From: JAWMQL01 sp033283165
GTDB lineage: Bacteria > Pseudomonadota > Gammaproteobacteria > Pseudomonadales > Halieaceae
DNA length: 64,000 bases
Assembly (NCBI GenBank): GCA_033283165.1
Contig: JAWMQL010000001.1
Coordinates: forward strand, 434,001 to 498,000
Reading direction: 5' to 3'
A program made the translations under genes and the position numbers. This document shows, in pieces, positions 25,803-33,995 of this stretch (the first letter of the stretch is position 1; every line of letters begins with the position of its first letter). A model generated the notes under the pieces. That model saw only the letters and a list, made by a program, of their open reading frames with translations, did no database searches and was not told where the DNA came from.

Positions 25803-27182
25803 ATGTTCGAGAGTCTTTCCGACCGCCTGTCCCACAGCCTGCGCAGTATTACCGGCAAGGCGAGGCTGACCGAAGACAATATCCAGGACACCCTGCGCGA
25901 GGTGCGCATGGCCTTGCTGGAGGCCGATGTGGCTCTGCCGGTGGTCAAGGATTTTGTCGAGTCGGTGAAACAGCGCGCCCTGGGCCAGGAGGTGATGAAA
26001 AGCCTGAGTCCCGGACAGGCTTTCCTGAAGATTGTCCAGGCGGAACTGGAATCGGTCATGGGCAATGCCAATGAGGGACTCAACCTGGCGGTGCAGCCGC
26101 CGGCGGTCATCCTCATGGCCGGCCTGCAGGGGGCGGGCAAGACTACCTCGGTCGCCAAGCTGGCCCGTTACCTGAAGGAGCGGGAGAAAAAATCTGTCAC
26201 TGTGGTCAGTGCCGACGTGTACCGCCCCGCGGCGATCAAGCAGTTGGAAACTCTGGCGGGGGAGGTCGGTGCTGATTTCTTCCCCTCCACGACCGAGCAG
26301 AAGCCAGTGGAGATCGTCCGCGCGGCCATGGAGCACGCGAAGATCCGCTTCAGTGACGTACTGATCGTGGACACGGCGGGTCGCCTGGCGATAGACCAGG
26401 ACATGATGGCGGAGATCGCTGAACTGCACCGGGCGGTCAATCCGGTGGAGACCCTGTTCGTGGTGGACGCCATGACCGGCCAGGATGCGGCGAACACGGC
26501 GCGCGCCTTCGGCGAGACGCTACCCCTGACCGGGGTCATTCTCACCAAAGTGGACGCTGACACCCGCGGTGGTGCCGCCCTGTCGGTCCGGGCCATCACC
26601 GGCAAGCCAATCAAGTTTCTCGGGGTGGGGGAGAAAACCGCGGCACTGGATCCCTTCCACCCGGACCGGCTGGCCTCTCGCATCCTCGGTATGGGGGACG
26701 TGCTGTCCCTGATCGAGGAAGCGGAGCAGAAGGTCGATCGCAAGAAGGCGGAGAGACTGGCGCGCAAGGTCAAGAAGGGCCAGCGCTTCGACCTGGAGGA
26801 TTTTCGCGACCAGTTGCAGCAGATGAACAACATGGGTGGTATCACCGGCATGCTGGACAAGTTGCCGGGTATGGGCAACGTGGCCCAGATGGCGCAGCAG
26901 AACCTGGACATGAAGCTGTTCGCGCGCATGGAAGCGATGATCAACTCCATGACCCCCGCCGAGCGACGCCGCCCGGAACTCATCCAGGGCTCCCGCAAGC
27001 GCCGCATCTGCCAGGGCTCAGGCACCCAGGTCCAGGACCTGAATCGCCTCCTTAAGCAGCACAAGCAGATGCAGAAGATGATGAAGAAAATGAAGGGTGG
27101 CGGCATGGAAAAAATGATGCGCGGCCTGGGTGGCATGATGCCGCCCGGTGGCGGCCCCGGCGGCCTGCCGCCCATGCGATAA
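25803..27182 (+). CDS. ffh: Signal recognition particle protein Ffh (SRP54)
   Basis: 459 residues. NG domain: helical N part to about residue 95, then the G domain with GLQGAGKTTSVAKLA (G1), DVYRPAAIKQL (G2), DTAGRLAIDQDM (G3), TKVDADTRGGAAL (G4) and the G5 region. The C-terminal M domain is methionine-rich with the RNA-binding LIQGSRKRRICQGSGTQVQDLNRLLKQ segment. It targets membrane proteins co-translationally, with 4.5S RNA and FtsY. It is followed by rpsP after 158 bases, which include a terminator-like hairpin. Confidence 0.98.
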   Translation: MFESLSDRLSHSLRSITGKARLTEDNIQDTLREVRMALLEADVALPVVKDFVESVKQRALGQEVMKSLSPGQAFLKIVQAELESVMGNANEGLNLAVQPPAVILMAGLQGAGKTTSVAKLARYLKEREKKSVTVVSADVYRPAAIKQLETLAGEVGADFFPSTTEQKPVEIVRAAMEHAKIRFSDVLIVDTAGRLAIDQDMMAEIAELHRAVNPVETLFVVDAMTGQDAANTARAFGETLPLTGVILTKVDADTRGGAALSVRAITGKPIKFLGVGEKTAALDPFHPDRLASRILGMGDVLSLIEEAEQKVDRKKAERLARKVKKGQRFDLEDFRDQLQQMNNMGGITGMLDKLPGMGNVAQMAQQNLDMKLFARMEAMINSMTPAERRRPELIQGSRKRRICQGSGTQVQDLNRLLKQHKQMQKMMKKMKGGGMEKMMRGLGGMMPPGGGPGGLPPMR

Positions 27183-27241
27183 GCCTCGGAATTTACTAAA
27201 AAAATTCCATTATCGGGGTTTTAAATCCGGCACAATTTCCG

Positions 27242-27247
27242 TATGAT
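27242..27247 (+). promoter_or_regulatory. Candidate -10 box of the rpsP operon promoter
   Basis: TATGAT at 27242-27247 is 5/6 to the sigma70 -10. The -35 candidate 17 bases upstream (TTTTAA at 27219-27224) is weak. Transcription would start near 27254, only five bases before the hairpin at 27259. Confidence 0.45.
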
Positions 27248-27258
27248 ACGCCACCTTT

Positions 27259-27279
27259 CCGGCCCACGGGCCGGTTTTT
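27259..27279 (+). terminator. Terminator-like hairpin between ffh and rpsP
   Basis: CCGGCCC / GGGCCGG with a two-base AC loop, followed by TTTTTG. It could terminate ffh transcripts or, if the promoter at 27242 is used, act as an early attenuator in the rpsP-rimM-trmD-rplS leader. Confidence 0.65.
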
Positions 27280-27340
27280 GTCGTGGGAGTTCTGGCGGTT
27301 TCGCCGACAATCCCAGCTAATTTTTAGGAATTTACGGAAA

Positions 27341-27586
27341 ATGGTAACAATTCGTCTTGCTCGTGGCGGTTCCAAGAAGCGCCCGTTTTATCACCTGACA
27401 GTGACCGACAGCCGCAATGCACGCAATGGCCGCTTCATCGAGCGCGTGGGTTTCTTCAACCCCGTGGCCCGCGGCCAGGAAGAGCGCCTGCGTGTCGACG
27501 CCGAGCGTATCCAGTACTGGCAGGGCCAGGGTGCGCAGCTGTCAGAGCGCGTGGCCAAGCTGGTCAAGGACGCCCAAGCGGCCTGA
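27341..27586 (+). CDS. rpsP: 30S ribosomal protein S16
   Basis: 81 residues. It starts MVTIRLARGGSKKRPFYHLTVTDSRNARNGRFIE, the standard S16 opening, with RVGFFNPV following. The ATG at 27341 is preceded by AGGAATTTACGGAA. S16 binds 16S rRNA in the body of the small subunit. It leads the rpsP-rimM-trmD-rplS operon, with rimM 15 bases downstream. Confidence 0.98.
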   Translation: MVTIRLARGGSKKRPFYHLTVTDSRNARNGRFIERVGFFNPVARGQEERLRVDAERIQYWQGQGAQLSERVAKLVKDAQAA

Positions 27587-27601
27587 CGTAGAGGCGGGTT
27601 G

Positions 27602-28147
27602 GTGAGTGAACCCGCGTCCAGCCAGTGGTTGACGGTAGGCCGGATTACCGGCTGCTATGGCATCAGGGGCTGGGTAAAAATTCACTCCTATACGGAGCCG
27701 CTGGAGAATTTCCTGCGCTTCGGCAGCTGGCAGCTGAAGCGGCGCGGCTCGCTGGAGCCGGTTGAGTTCGACGACGGACGTCGTCACGGCAAGGGCCTCG
27801 TTGCCCATATCGCCGGAGTCGATGACCGGACGCTGGCGGAAACCTTCAAGGGACTGGAGGTGGTGGTGCCCGAGGGGGCGCTGCCGGCACTGGCAGAGGG
27901 AGATTTCTACTGGCACCAGCTGCAGGGTCTGCAGGTGTGGTGCTCGGAGAGCGGCGGCCAACCGGTGTTGCTGGGTCGGGTGGATTACCTGATCGACACG
28001 GGTGCCAACGACGTGTTGGTAGTAAAACCCTGCGAGGGAAGTCTGGATGAGCGGGAGCGATTGGTTCCCTACCTGCCAGGCGACGTGGTTACCCGGGTAG
28101 ACCCGGCGCAGGACAGGATTGAAGTGGACTGGTTCCTGGATGAGTGA
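27602..28147 (+). CDS. rimM: Ribosome maturation factor RimM
   Basis: 181 residues from GTG 27602 (a TTG at 27599 is equally possible), preceded by GAGGCGGG. The N-terminal RimM beta-barrel has VGRITGCYGIRGWVKIHSYTEP; the C-terminal PRC-barrel has LGRVDYLIDTGANDVLVV and LVPYLPGDVV. RimM binds S19 and helps mature the 30S head. It is a member of the operon and lies between rpsP and trmD. Confidence 0.96.
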   Translation: MSEPASSQWLTVGRITGCYGIRGWVKIHSYTEPLENFLRFGSWQLKRRGSLEPVEFDDGRRHGKGLVAHIAGVDDRTLAETFKGLEVVVPEGALPALAEGDFYWHQLQGLQVWCSESGGQPVLLGRVDYLIDTGANDVLVVKPCEGSLDERERLVPYLPGDVVTRVDPAQDRIEVDWFLDE

Positions 28148-28181
28148 GGAACCGGGCGTGGAGAGCCGGGAGCAGGGCACT

Positions 28182-28931
28182 ATGCGAATCGCGCTGGTCA
28201 GCCTGTTCCAGGAGATGTTCCAGGCGGTCACCGATTACGGGGTGACCGGGCGGGCAGTGAGCGATGGCCGCCTGCAGCTGGTGTTCAGCGATCCGCGCGA
28301 TTACACCGTCGACCGGCATCGGACGGTGGATGACAGGCCCTACGGCGGCGGCCCGGGTATGTTGATGAAGATTGATCCCTTGCAGCAGGCCATTGCCGCG
28401 GCGAGGGAGGCGGTAGGCGAAGCGGCGGACAGGAAGCCGAAAGTCATATACCTGTCGCCCCAGGGCCGGCGTTTCGACCACGACAAGGCCGTGGCCCTGG
28501 CACAGGAAGAGGCCCTGGTGCTGGTAGCGGGTCGCTACGAAGGGGTGGACGAACGCCTCATCGCCGCCGAGGTGGACGAGGAGCTGTCCATCGGGGACTA
28601 CGTATTGAGCGGCGGCGAACTGGCCGCGATGGTGGTGGTGGATGCCGTGGCCAGGCAGCTGCCAGGGGTGTTGGGACACGAGCTGTCCGCGCAGGAAGAT
28701 TCCTTCGCCGACGGATTGCTGGACTGCCCGCACTACACCCGGCCGGAAGAGTACCGCGGCGAACGGGTACCGGACGTATTACTGAGCGGCAATCACGAAC
28801 AGATTCGCCGCTGGCGCCTGAAACAGGCCCTGGGCAGAACGCTGGAGCGCCGCCCGGACCTGCTGGAGGGCAGGGAGATGACTCCCGAGGAAGAGGAATT
28901 GCTGGCGGAATACCGCCGCGAGAACAGTTGA
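28182..28931 (+). CDS. trmD: tRNA (guanine-N1-)-methyltransferase TrmD
   Basis: 249 residues. The ATG 28182 aligns with the normal TrmD start (MRIALVSLFQEMFQAVTDYG); an ATG at 28140 overlapping the rimM stop is possible but would add 14 unusual residues. The SPOUT knot is seen in VLVAGRYEGVDERLI and IGDYVLSGGELAAMVVVDA, the SAM-binding trefoil. It methylates G37 next to the anticodon. rplS follows after 50 bases. Confidence 0.96.
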   Translation: MRIALVSLFQEMFQAVTDYGVTGRAVSDGRLQLVFSDPRDYTVDRHRTVDDRPYGGGPGMLMKIDPLQQAIAAAREAVGEAADRKPKVIYLSPQGRRFDHDKAVALAQEEALVLVAGRYEGVDERLIAAEVDEELSIGDYVLSGGELAAMVVVDAVARQLPGVLGHELSAQEDSFADGLLDCPHYTRPEEYRGERVPDVLLSGNHEQIRRWRLKQALGRTLERRPDLLEGREMTPEEEELLAEYRRENS

Positions 28932-28981
28932 ATCAACCGCTAGCTGTGAAGCTACGAAACAGGAACTAACAGGAGCGCACC

Positions 28982-29338
28982 ATGAGCACCAACAAAATTA
29001 TCTCTCAGCTTGACGCTGAACAGATGAACAAGGAACTGCCTGAATTCGGCCCCGGTGATACCGTGGTCGTCCAGGTCAAGGTAAAGGAAGGTAACCGCGA
29101 GCGCCTGCAGGCCTTCGAAGGTGTCGTCATTGGCAAGCGCAACCGCGGCCTCAACTCCGCATTCACCGTGCGCAAGATTTCCCACGGCGTTGGCGTGGAG
29201 CGTACTTTCCAGACCTACAGCCCGCTGGTAGACAGTATCGCCGTCAAGCGTCGCGGCGATGTGCGTCAGGCCAAGCTGTACTACCTGCGCGAGCTGTCCG
29301 GCAAGGCGGCCCGCATCAAGGAGAAGCTCTCCAGCTAG
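28982..29338 (+). CDS. rplS: 50S ribosomal protein L19
   Basis: 118 residues; ATG with AGGAGC upstream. It matches L19 throughout: FGPGDTVVVQVKVKEGNRERLQAFEGVVI, NSAFTVRKISHGVGVERTFQ, SPLVDSIAVKRRGDVRQAKLYYLRE. L19 sits at the interface of the 50S and 30S subunits. It is the last gene of the operon, with a strong terminator beginning 19 bases after the stop. Confidence 0.98.
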   Translation: MSTNKIISQLDAEQMNKELPEFGPGDTVVVQVKVKEGNRERLQAFEGVVIGKRNRGLNSAFTVRKISHGVGVERTFQTYSPLVDSIAVKRRGDVRQAKLYYLRELSGKAARIKEKLSS

Positions 29339-29356
29339 GTATCTCCCTGTCTTCCC

Positions 29357-29382
29357 AAAAGCGGCCTTCGGGCCGCTTTTTT
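29357..29382 (+). terminator. Rho-independent terminator of the rplS operon
   Basis: AAAAGCGGCC / GGCCGCTTTT with a TTCG tetraloop, then TT. The A-run on the left arm and T-run on the right make it symmetric, so it would also work for transcripts of the minus strand. Confidence 0.93.
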
Positions 29383-29498
29383 GTGTCCCGAGCGTGCCAT
29401 GGACGGCATGCTTTCAGCGTGTCCGGCATACCAAACTCCGTGCCAGCACCTGGGTCAAGCGGCATTTTCCAGCCAGTGATTCGTGGTAACGTGTCCGT

Positions 29499-30395
29499 AT
29501 GCAGCAGGATCACCCGGAAATCGAGCGCTATATCGACGCGATGTGGATGGAAAAGGGGCTGAGCGACAACAGCCTGAGCTCCTACCGTCGCGATCTGCGC
29601 CAGTTCCAGGAATGGTTGGGCAAGGATCAGGGCAGCAGTCTGCTGCGGGTGAACAAGGCGCAGTTGAGGGCCTATCTCGGCCATCGCCTGCGCCAGGGCC
29701 AGTCGCCGCGCTCAACGGCTCGTTTCATGTCTTGCGTGCGCGGATTTTACCGTTACCAGTTGCGTGAGGGGCGCATGACCGTGGACCCGACCCTGGACGT
29801 GGACAGCCCCAGGCTGGGACGGCCGCTGCCCAAATCCCTGTCCGAGGCGGACGTAGAACGCCTGTTGCAGGCGCCGGACCTGGATGATCCCATCGAGTTT
29901 CGCGACCGCACCATGCTGGAACTGCTCTATGCCTGCGGCCTGCGGGTGTCGGAGTTGATCGGCTTGCAGGTCAGCCAGGTCAGCCTCAACCAGGGTGTGG
30001 TGCGGGTTTTTGGCAAGGGCGGCAAGGAGCGCCTCGTACCCATGGGCGAGGAGGCGCTTACCTGGTTGCAGCGGTTTTTGACCGGCTCGCGCGGCGAGTT
30101 GCTGCGGGGAGTGCCTTCCGAGGCGGTCTTTCCCAGCCGACGCGGTACCCAAATGACTCGCCAGGCGTTCTGGTATCGTATTAAAATCTATGCTCGACGG
30201 GCTGAGATCAAGGCGGAACTGTCACCGCACACACTGCGGCACGCTTTCGCCACCCACCTGTTAAACCACGGGGCCGATTTGAGGGTTGTACAGATGTTAC
30301 TGGGTCACAGCGACCTCACCACTACCCAGATATACACCCACGTGGCAAAACAGCGAATGCAGGAACTCCATGCGCAGCATCACCCACGCGGCTGA
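29499..30395 (+). CDS. xerD: Site-specific tyrosine recombinase XerD
   Basis: 298 residues, the normal length. The N-terminal SAM-like DNA-binding domain (DAMWMEKGLSDNSLSSYRRDL) precedes the catalytic part with ACGLRVSEL (first Arg), GKGGKERLVP (Lys), PHTLRHAFATHLL (His and Arg), GHSDLTTTQIYTHV (His and nucleophile Tyr). With XerC it resolves chromosome dimers at dif. The XerD rather than XerC call follows from the dsbC/hom/thrC neighbours, as in Pseudomonas. Confidence 0.95.
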   Translation: MQQDHPEIERYIDAMWMEKGLSDNSLSSYRRDLRQFQEWLGKDQGSSLLRVNKAQLRAYLGHRLRQGQSPRSTARFMSCVRGFYRYQLREGRMTVDPTLDVDSPRLGRPLPKSLSEADVERLLQAPDLDDPIEFRDRTMLELLYACGLRVSELIGLQVSQVSLNQGVVRVFGKGGKERLVPMGEEALTWLQRFLTGSRGELLRGVPSEAVFPSRRGTQMTRQAFWYRIKIYARRAEIKAELSPHTLRHAFATHLLNHGADLRVVQMLLGHSDLTTTQIYTHVAKQRMQELHAQHHPRG

Positions 30396-30541
30396 CCGGG
30401 TAGGGGTGCCGGGAACTTAATGCAATGAGTCCGCTCCAACTGGAGTGCGATTCAGAGAGAATCGATCTGGCGGGAATCCGATCCAAACTTCGAACCAGGG
30501 GCCGCAGCGCGCGGTCACGACACAACGACAGGGGAAAATGC

Positions 30542-31285
30542 ATGTTTGCAAAACTGGCCACGGCCGTTCTCGCCGGACTCTTCGCCACCTTGCCGGCGCT
30601 TGCCGGAGAACCGGCCAGTGAAGAGGTAACTGCCCACCTGAAACAGAAACTGGCTGTGCCGGGCAGCGAGTTGCAGGTCGAATCGGTGCTGACAAGCGAG
30701 ATCCACGGCCTGTACGAGGTGCAGTTCAGTGGCGGGCCGGTGGTCTACTCCACCGCGAGCGGTGAGTTTTTTATTGCCGGAGACCTGTATTCCGTCGGCC
30801 CTGACGGCTTTGTGAACCTGGCTGAGCGGCGCCGTGACGGCGAGCGGGTCGAGCTACTCGCCGACATCAGTGCGGACAAAATGATCATCTTTTCCCCGGA
30901 GGGAGAAAAGAAGGCATCCATCACAGTATTCACCGATGTCACATGTTTCTATTGTCAGAAACTTCACCGGGAGGTGCCCGAACTGAATCGCCTGGGCGTC
31001 GAGGTTCGCTATCTTGCGTATCCCCGTTCCGGCTTGGGCTCAGACGGCTATCGCAAGCTGGCCTCGGCCTGGTGCGCGGACAATCGGCAGGACACCCTGA
31101 CCCGCCTGAAGTCCGGCGAGTCGGTGCCGGAAAATGTCTGCGCCGGCAACCCGGTAGCAGAGGAGTACAACCTGGGCCAGGCCATGGGTGTGCGCGGAAC
31201 GCCGGCCATAGTCACCGAGGACGGGAAAATGGTGCCGGGCTTTCGGACGGCGAATGAATTGGCCGCGATGCTGGGAGTCAAATAA
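30542..31285 (+). CDS. dsbC: Periplasmic disulfide isomerase DsbC
   Basis: 247 residues with a signal peptide (MFAKLATAVLAGLFATLPALA). A DsbC/DsbG dimerisation domain is followed by a thioredoxin fold with the active site CFYC in DVTCFYCQKLHRE, a cis-Pro in GTPAIV, and a second cysteine pair in SAWCADN and ENVCAGN, as in E. coli DsbC. It reshuffles wrong disulfides in the periplasm with electrons from DsbD. E. coli has CGYC; CFYC is a variant at the middle residues. It starts at ATG 30542 after AGGGG. Confidence 0.95.
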   Translation: MFAKLATAVLAGLFATLPALAGEPASEEVTAHLKQKLAVPGSELQVESVLTSEIHGLYEVQFSGGPVVYSTASGEFFIAGDLYSVGPDGFVNLAERRRDGERVELLADISADKMIIFSPEGEKKASITVFTDVTCFYCQKLHREVPELNRLGVEVRYLAYPRSGLGSDGYRKLASAWCADNRQDTLTRLKSGESVPENVCAGNPVAEEYNLGQAMGVRGTPAIVTEDGKMVPGFRTANELAAMLGVK

Positions 31286-31349
31286 TCCCGGCTCCGGGAT
31301 GGCCCGGCGAATCGCCCCTCATTGCCACTTTTGCGCTGCACGCCGTGCG

Positions 31350-31378
31350 TTGACACTGGCGGGCTGGGCCAGTACTGT
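31350..31378 (+). promoter_or_regulatory. Sigma70-like promoter upstream of alaC-hom-thrC-recJ
   Basis: A perfect -35 TTGACA (31350-31355), 17 bases, then TACTGT (31373-31378). A leader of about 50 bases would precede the GTG start at 31435. The -10 is only a partial match. Confidence 0.5.
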
Positions 31379-31434
31379 TCACTCCCTTTTTTAACGCGCC
31401 CCGACCCGGGGTTGCAGCCTGTGGTTAACTGACA

Positions 31435-32625
31435 GTGGAACACGAATTTCAGCGTATCCAGCGCCTACCTCCCTACGTTTTCAGCATCATCGGTGATCTG
31501 AAGCAGAAAGCGCGTGCGGCCGGTGAAGACGTTATCGATTTCGGCATGGGTAATCCGGATCAGCCTACCCCGGCCCACATCGTCGACAAACTGGTAGAGA
31601 CCGCGCGGCGCGGAGATACCCATCGATACTCCCAGTCCAAGGGGATCCCGCGCCTGCGCAAGGCGATCTGCGACTGGTACAGAAAGCGTTATCAGGTTGA
31701 ACTCGATCCCGACAACGAGGCCATCGTTACGCTCGGATCCAAGGAGGGCCTGGCGCACCTGGCGCTGGCCACCACCGGTCCAGGTGACGCGGTTCTCGTA
31801 CCCAATCCCTCCTACCCCATTCATCCCTATGGTTTCGTGATTTCCGGTGCTGATATTCGCCACGTCCCGATGATCGACGATGAGGCCGAGTTTTTCGCCG
31901 AGTTGGAGAAGGCAATACATAACAGCTGGCCGCGGCCCAAGATGCTGGTGCTGAACTTTCCCTCCAATCCCACTGGACATTGCGTGGAACTGGACTTCTA
32001 CGAGAAGGTGGTCAGAGTGGCCCGCGAGCACTCGATCTGGGTCGTACAGGACCTCGCCTATGCCGACCTCTGCTACGACGGTTACCAGGCTCCCTCCATC
32101 CTGCAGGCCGAGGGTGCGCGCGAGGTGGCGGTGGAGTTCTTTTCCATGTCCAAGAGTTACAACATGCCGGGCTGGCGTGTTGGGTTCTGCTGTGGCAACC
32201 GCGAACTGATAGGCGCCCTGGCGCGGATGAAATCCTACCTGGACTACGGCATGTTTACCCCGATACAGGTGGCCGCTATAGCCGCCCTGGAGGGAGATCA
32301 GCAGTGTGTGGCGAATATCAATGCCATGTACAAGTCCCGCCGGGATGTGCTGTGTAACGGCCTCAATGCGGCGGGTTGGCAGGTGCGGCCACCGAAGGCA
32401 ACCATGTTCGTGTGGGCTCCCGTACCAGCCTGCTACGCCGATATGGGGTCGCTCGAGTTCAGCAAGAAGCTGCTGATGGATGCCAAGGTGGCGGTCAGTC
32501 CCGGCGTGGGCTTCGGCGAATATGGCGAGGGTTTCCTGCGCTTTGGCCTGATCGAGAACGAGCACCGTACGCGGCAGGCGCTCCGCAATATCAAACGTAT
32601 GATGAAACAGGACGGTTTCGCCTGA
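31435..32625 (+). CDS. alaC: Alanine-forming aminotransferase (AlaC type)
   Basis: 396 residues from a GTG at 31435. It is a fold-type I PLP enzyme: RIQRLPPYVFSIIGDLKQ and DFGMGNPDQPTPAHIVDKLVE at the start, NFPSNPTGHCVE, the PLP Lys in FSMSKSYNMPGWRVGF, and a closing FGEYGEGFLRFGLIEN. AlaC and relatives transfer amino groups between glutamate and pyruvate. It lies 42 bases before hom, as in many gammaproteobacteria, which suggests a link to aspartate-family amino acids. The Shine-Dalgarno site is weak. Exact amino-acid preference is inferred from similarity. Confidence 0.9.
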   Translation: MEHEFQRIQRLPPYVFSIIGDLKQKARAAGEDVIDFGMGNPDQPTPAHIVDKLVETARRGDTHRYSQSKGIPRLRKAICDWYRKRYQVELDPDNEAIVTLGSKEGLAHLALATTGPGDAVLVPNPSYPIHPYGFVISGADIRHVPMIDDEAEFFAELEKAIHNSWPRPKMLVLNFPSNPTGHCVELDFYEKVVRVAREHSIWVVQDLAYADLCYDGYQAPSILQAEGAREVAVEFFSMSKSYNMPGWRVGFCCGNRELIGALARMKSYLDYGMFTPIQVAAIAALEGDQQCVANINAMYKSRRDVLCNGLNAAGWQVRPPKATMFVWAPVPACYADMGSLEFSKKLLMDAKVAVSPGVGFGEYGEGFLRFGLIENEHRTRQALRNIKRMMKQDGFA

Positions 32626-32667
32626 GAGGCAGGGCCGCGTTACGTTAGCAGACAGGAAGGAAGAATT

Positions 32668-33975
32668 TTGAAAGCAGTGACGGTAGGAATTTGCGGACTG
32701 GGTACCGTGGGGAGCGGTACGTTCAATCTGTTGACTCGTAACGCGGCGGAAGTCGCCGCCCGGGCGCGTATCCCGGTGGAGATAAACCATATCGGCGCGC
32801 GGCGTGACAACCCGGCCTGTGATACAGGTTCCACGCCGGTCAGTCGCGATATCTTCGAGGTCGCCCGGGATCCGGAAGTACAGATCCTGGTGGAGCTGAT
32901 CGGTGGCACCACGACCGCGCGCGAGCTGGTGGAAGAGGCGATTCGCAACGGCAAACACGTGGTGACCGCCAACAAGGCCCTGATCGCCGAGTACGGCAAC
33001 GAGGTCTTCGAACTCGCCCGGGAGCACAATGTTTCGGTGCGCTACGAGGCGGCCGTGGCCGGCGGGATACCGATCATCAAAGCCCTGCGCGAGGGGCTGG
33101 TAGGTAATCGAATCCTGTGGCTGGCGGGCATCATCAACGGTACCGGTAACTTCATTCTCACCGAGATGCGCGACAAGGGTCGCGAGTTTGCCGACGTGCT
33201 GGTGGAGGCCCAGGCCCTGGGCTACGCGGAAGCGGACCCCACCTTTGACGTGGAGGGTATCGATGCGGCGCACAAGCTGGTGATCCTGGCCTCCATCGCG
33301 TTCGGTATGCCCCTGCGCTTTGAACACGTCTATACCGAGGGTATTACCAGGCTGACTCCGCAGGACATCGACTACGCCGAGGAACTGGGCTACCGGATCA
33401 AGCACCTCGGGGTAGCCAAACAGAACGGCAAGGGCGTTGAACTGCGGGTCCACCCCACCCTGGTGCCGGAAAAGCGCCTGTTGGCCAACGTCAACGGTGT
33501 GATGAATGCCGTCCTGGTGGAAGGCGATGCGGTCGGTCCGACCCTGTATTACGGGCCCGGTGCGGGCTCAGAGCCGACGGCGTCGGCCGTGGTGGCCGAT
33601 ATCGTGGACCTGGCCCGGGACATCGGGGCCGGGCAGGAGCCCCGGGTGCCCGACCTGGGCTTCGCCGCCGAGCACATCAGCGAGTTGCCCATTCTGCCGC
33701 TGGCGGAAGTGGAGACCCCCTGGTACCTGCGCCTGGAGGCCGAGGACAAGACTGGCGTCATGTCCCGGGTGGCCACCATCCTGAGCGAGCAGGGCATCAG
33801 CATCGAGGCCCTGATCCAGAAAGCGCCCCAGGAAGGCCAGACCCGGGTCAGCATGATTATCCTGACCAATAAGGCGCCCCAGGGCCGGCTGGACGCGGCA
33901 GTCGCCGCGCTGGAGGCCCTGGACAGTATCAGTCCCAGCATCGCCCGTATCCGGGTAGAAGCCCTGGACGGATAG
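32668..33975 (+). CDS. hom: Homoserine dehydrogenase
   Basis: 435 residues from TTG 32668, with AGGAAGGAA upstream. N-terminal NAD-binding domain (GICGLGTVGSGTFNLL), substrate domain with TANKALIAEYG, EAAVAGGIPIIKAL, INGTGNFILTEM and EADPTFDVEGIDAAHKLVILA, then a C-terminal ACT domain (YLRLEAEDKTGVMSRVATILSEQGISIEAL) that senses threonine in the family. It reduces aspartate semialdehyde to homoserine. It is in an operon with thrC, 20 bases downstream. The long monofunctional form lacks an aspartokinase domain. Confidence 0.96.
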   Translation: MKAVTVGICGLGTVGSGTFNLLTRNAAEVAARARIPVEINHIGARRDNPACDTGSTPVSRDIFEVARDPEVQILVELIGGTTTARELVEEAIRNGKHVVTANKALIAEYGNEVFELAREHNVSVRYEAAVAGGIPIIKALREGLVGNRILWLAGIINGTGNFILTEMRDKGREFADVLVEAQALGYAEADPTFDVEGIDAAHKLVILASIAFGMPLRFEHVYTEGITRLTPQDIDYAEELGYRIKHLGVAKQNGKGVELRVHPTLVPEKRLLANVNGVMNAVLVEGDAVGPTLYYGPGAGSEPTASAVVADIVDLARDIGAGQEPRVPDLGFAAEHISELPILPLAEVETPWYLRLEAEDKTGVMSRVATILSEQGISIEALIQKAPQEGQTRVSMIILTNKAPQGRLDAAVAALEALDSISPSIARIRVEALDG

Positions 33976-33995
33976 CAAACCAGAGGTAGTAAGAC

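Noticed and set aside
29357..29382. rplS downstream hairpin as an attachment or recombination site for xerD
   Set aside because: The TTCG-capped stem with T-run is a standard terminator and shows no dif-like XerC/XerD arms.
31465..33453. A 662-codon minus-strand open frame opposite alaC and hom
   Set aside because: It shadows two well-supported plus-strand genes, is rich in Gln, His and Arg as antisense frames usually are in GC-rich DNA, and carries no recognisable motif.
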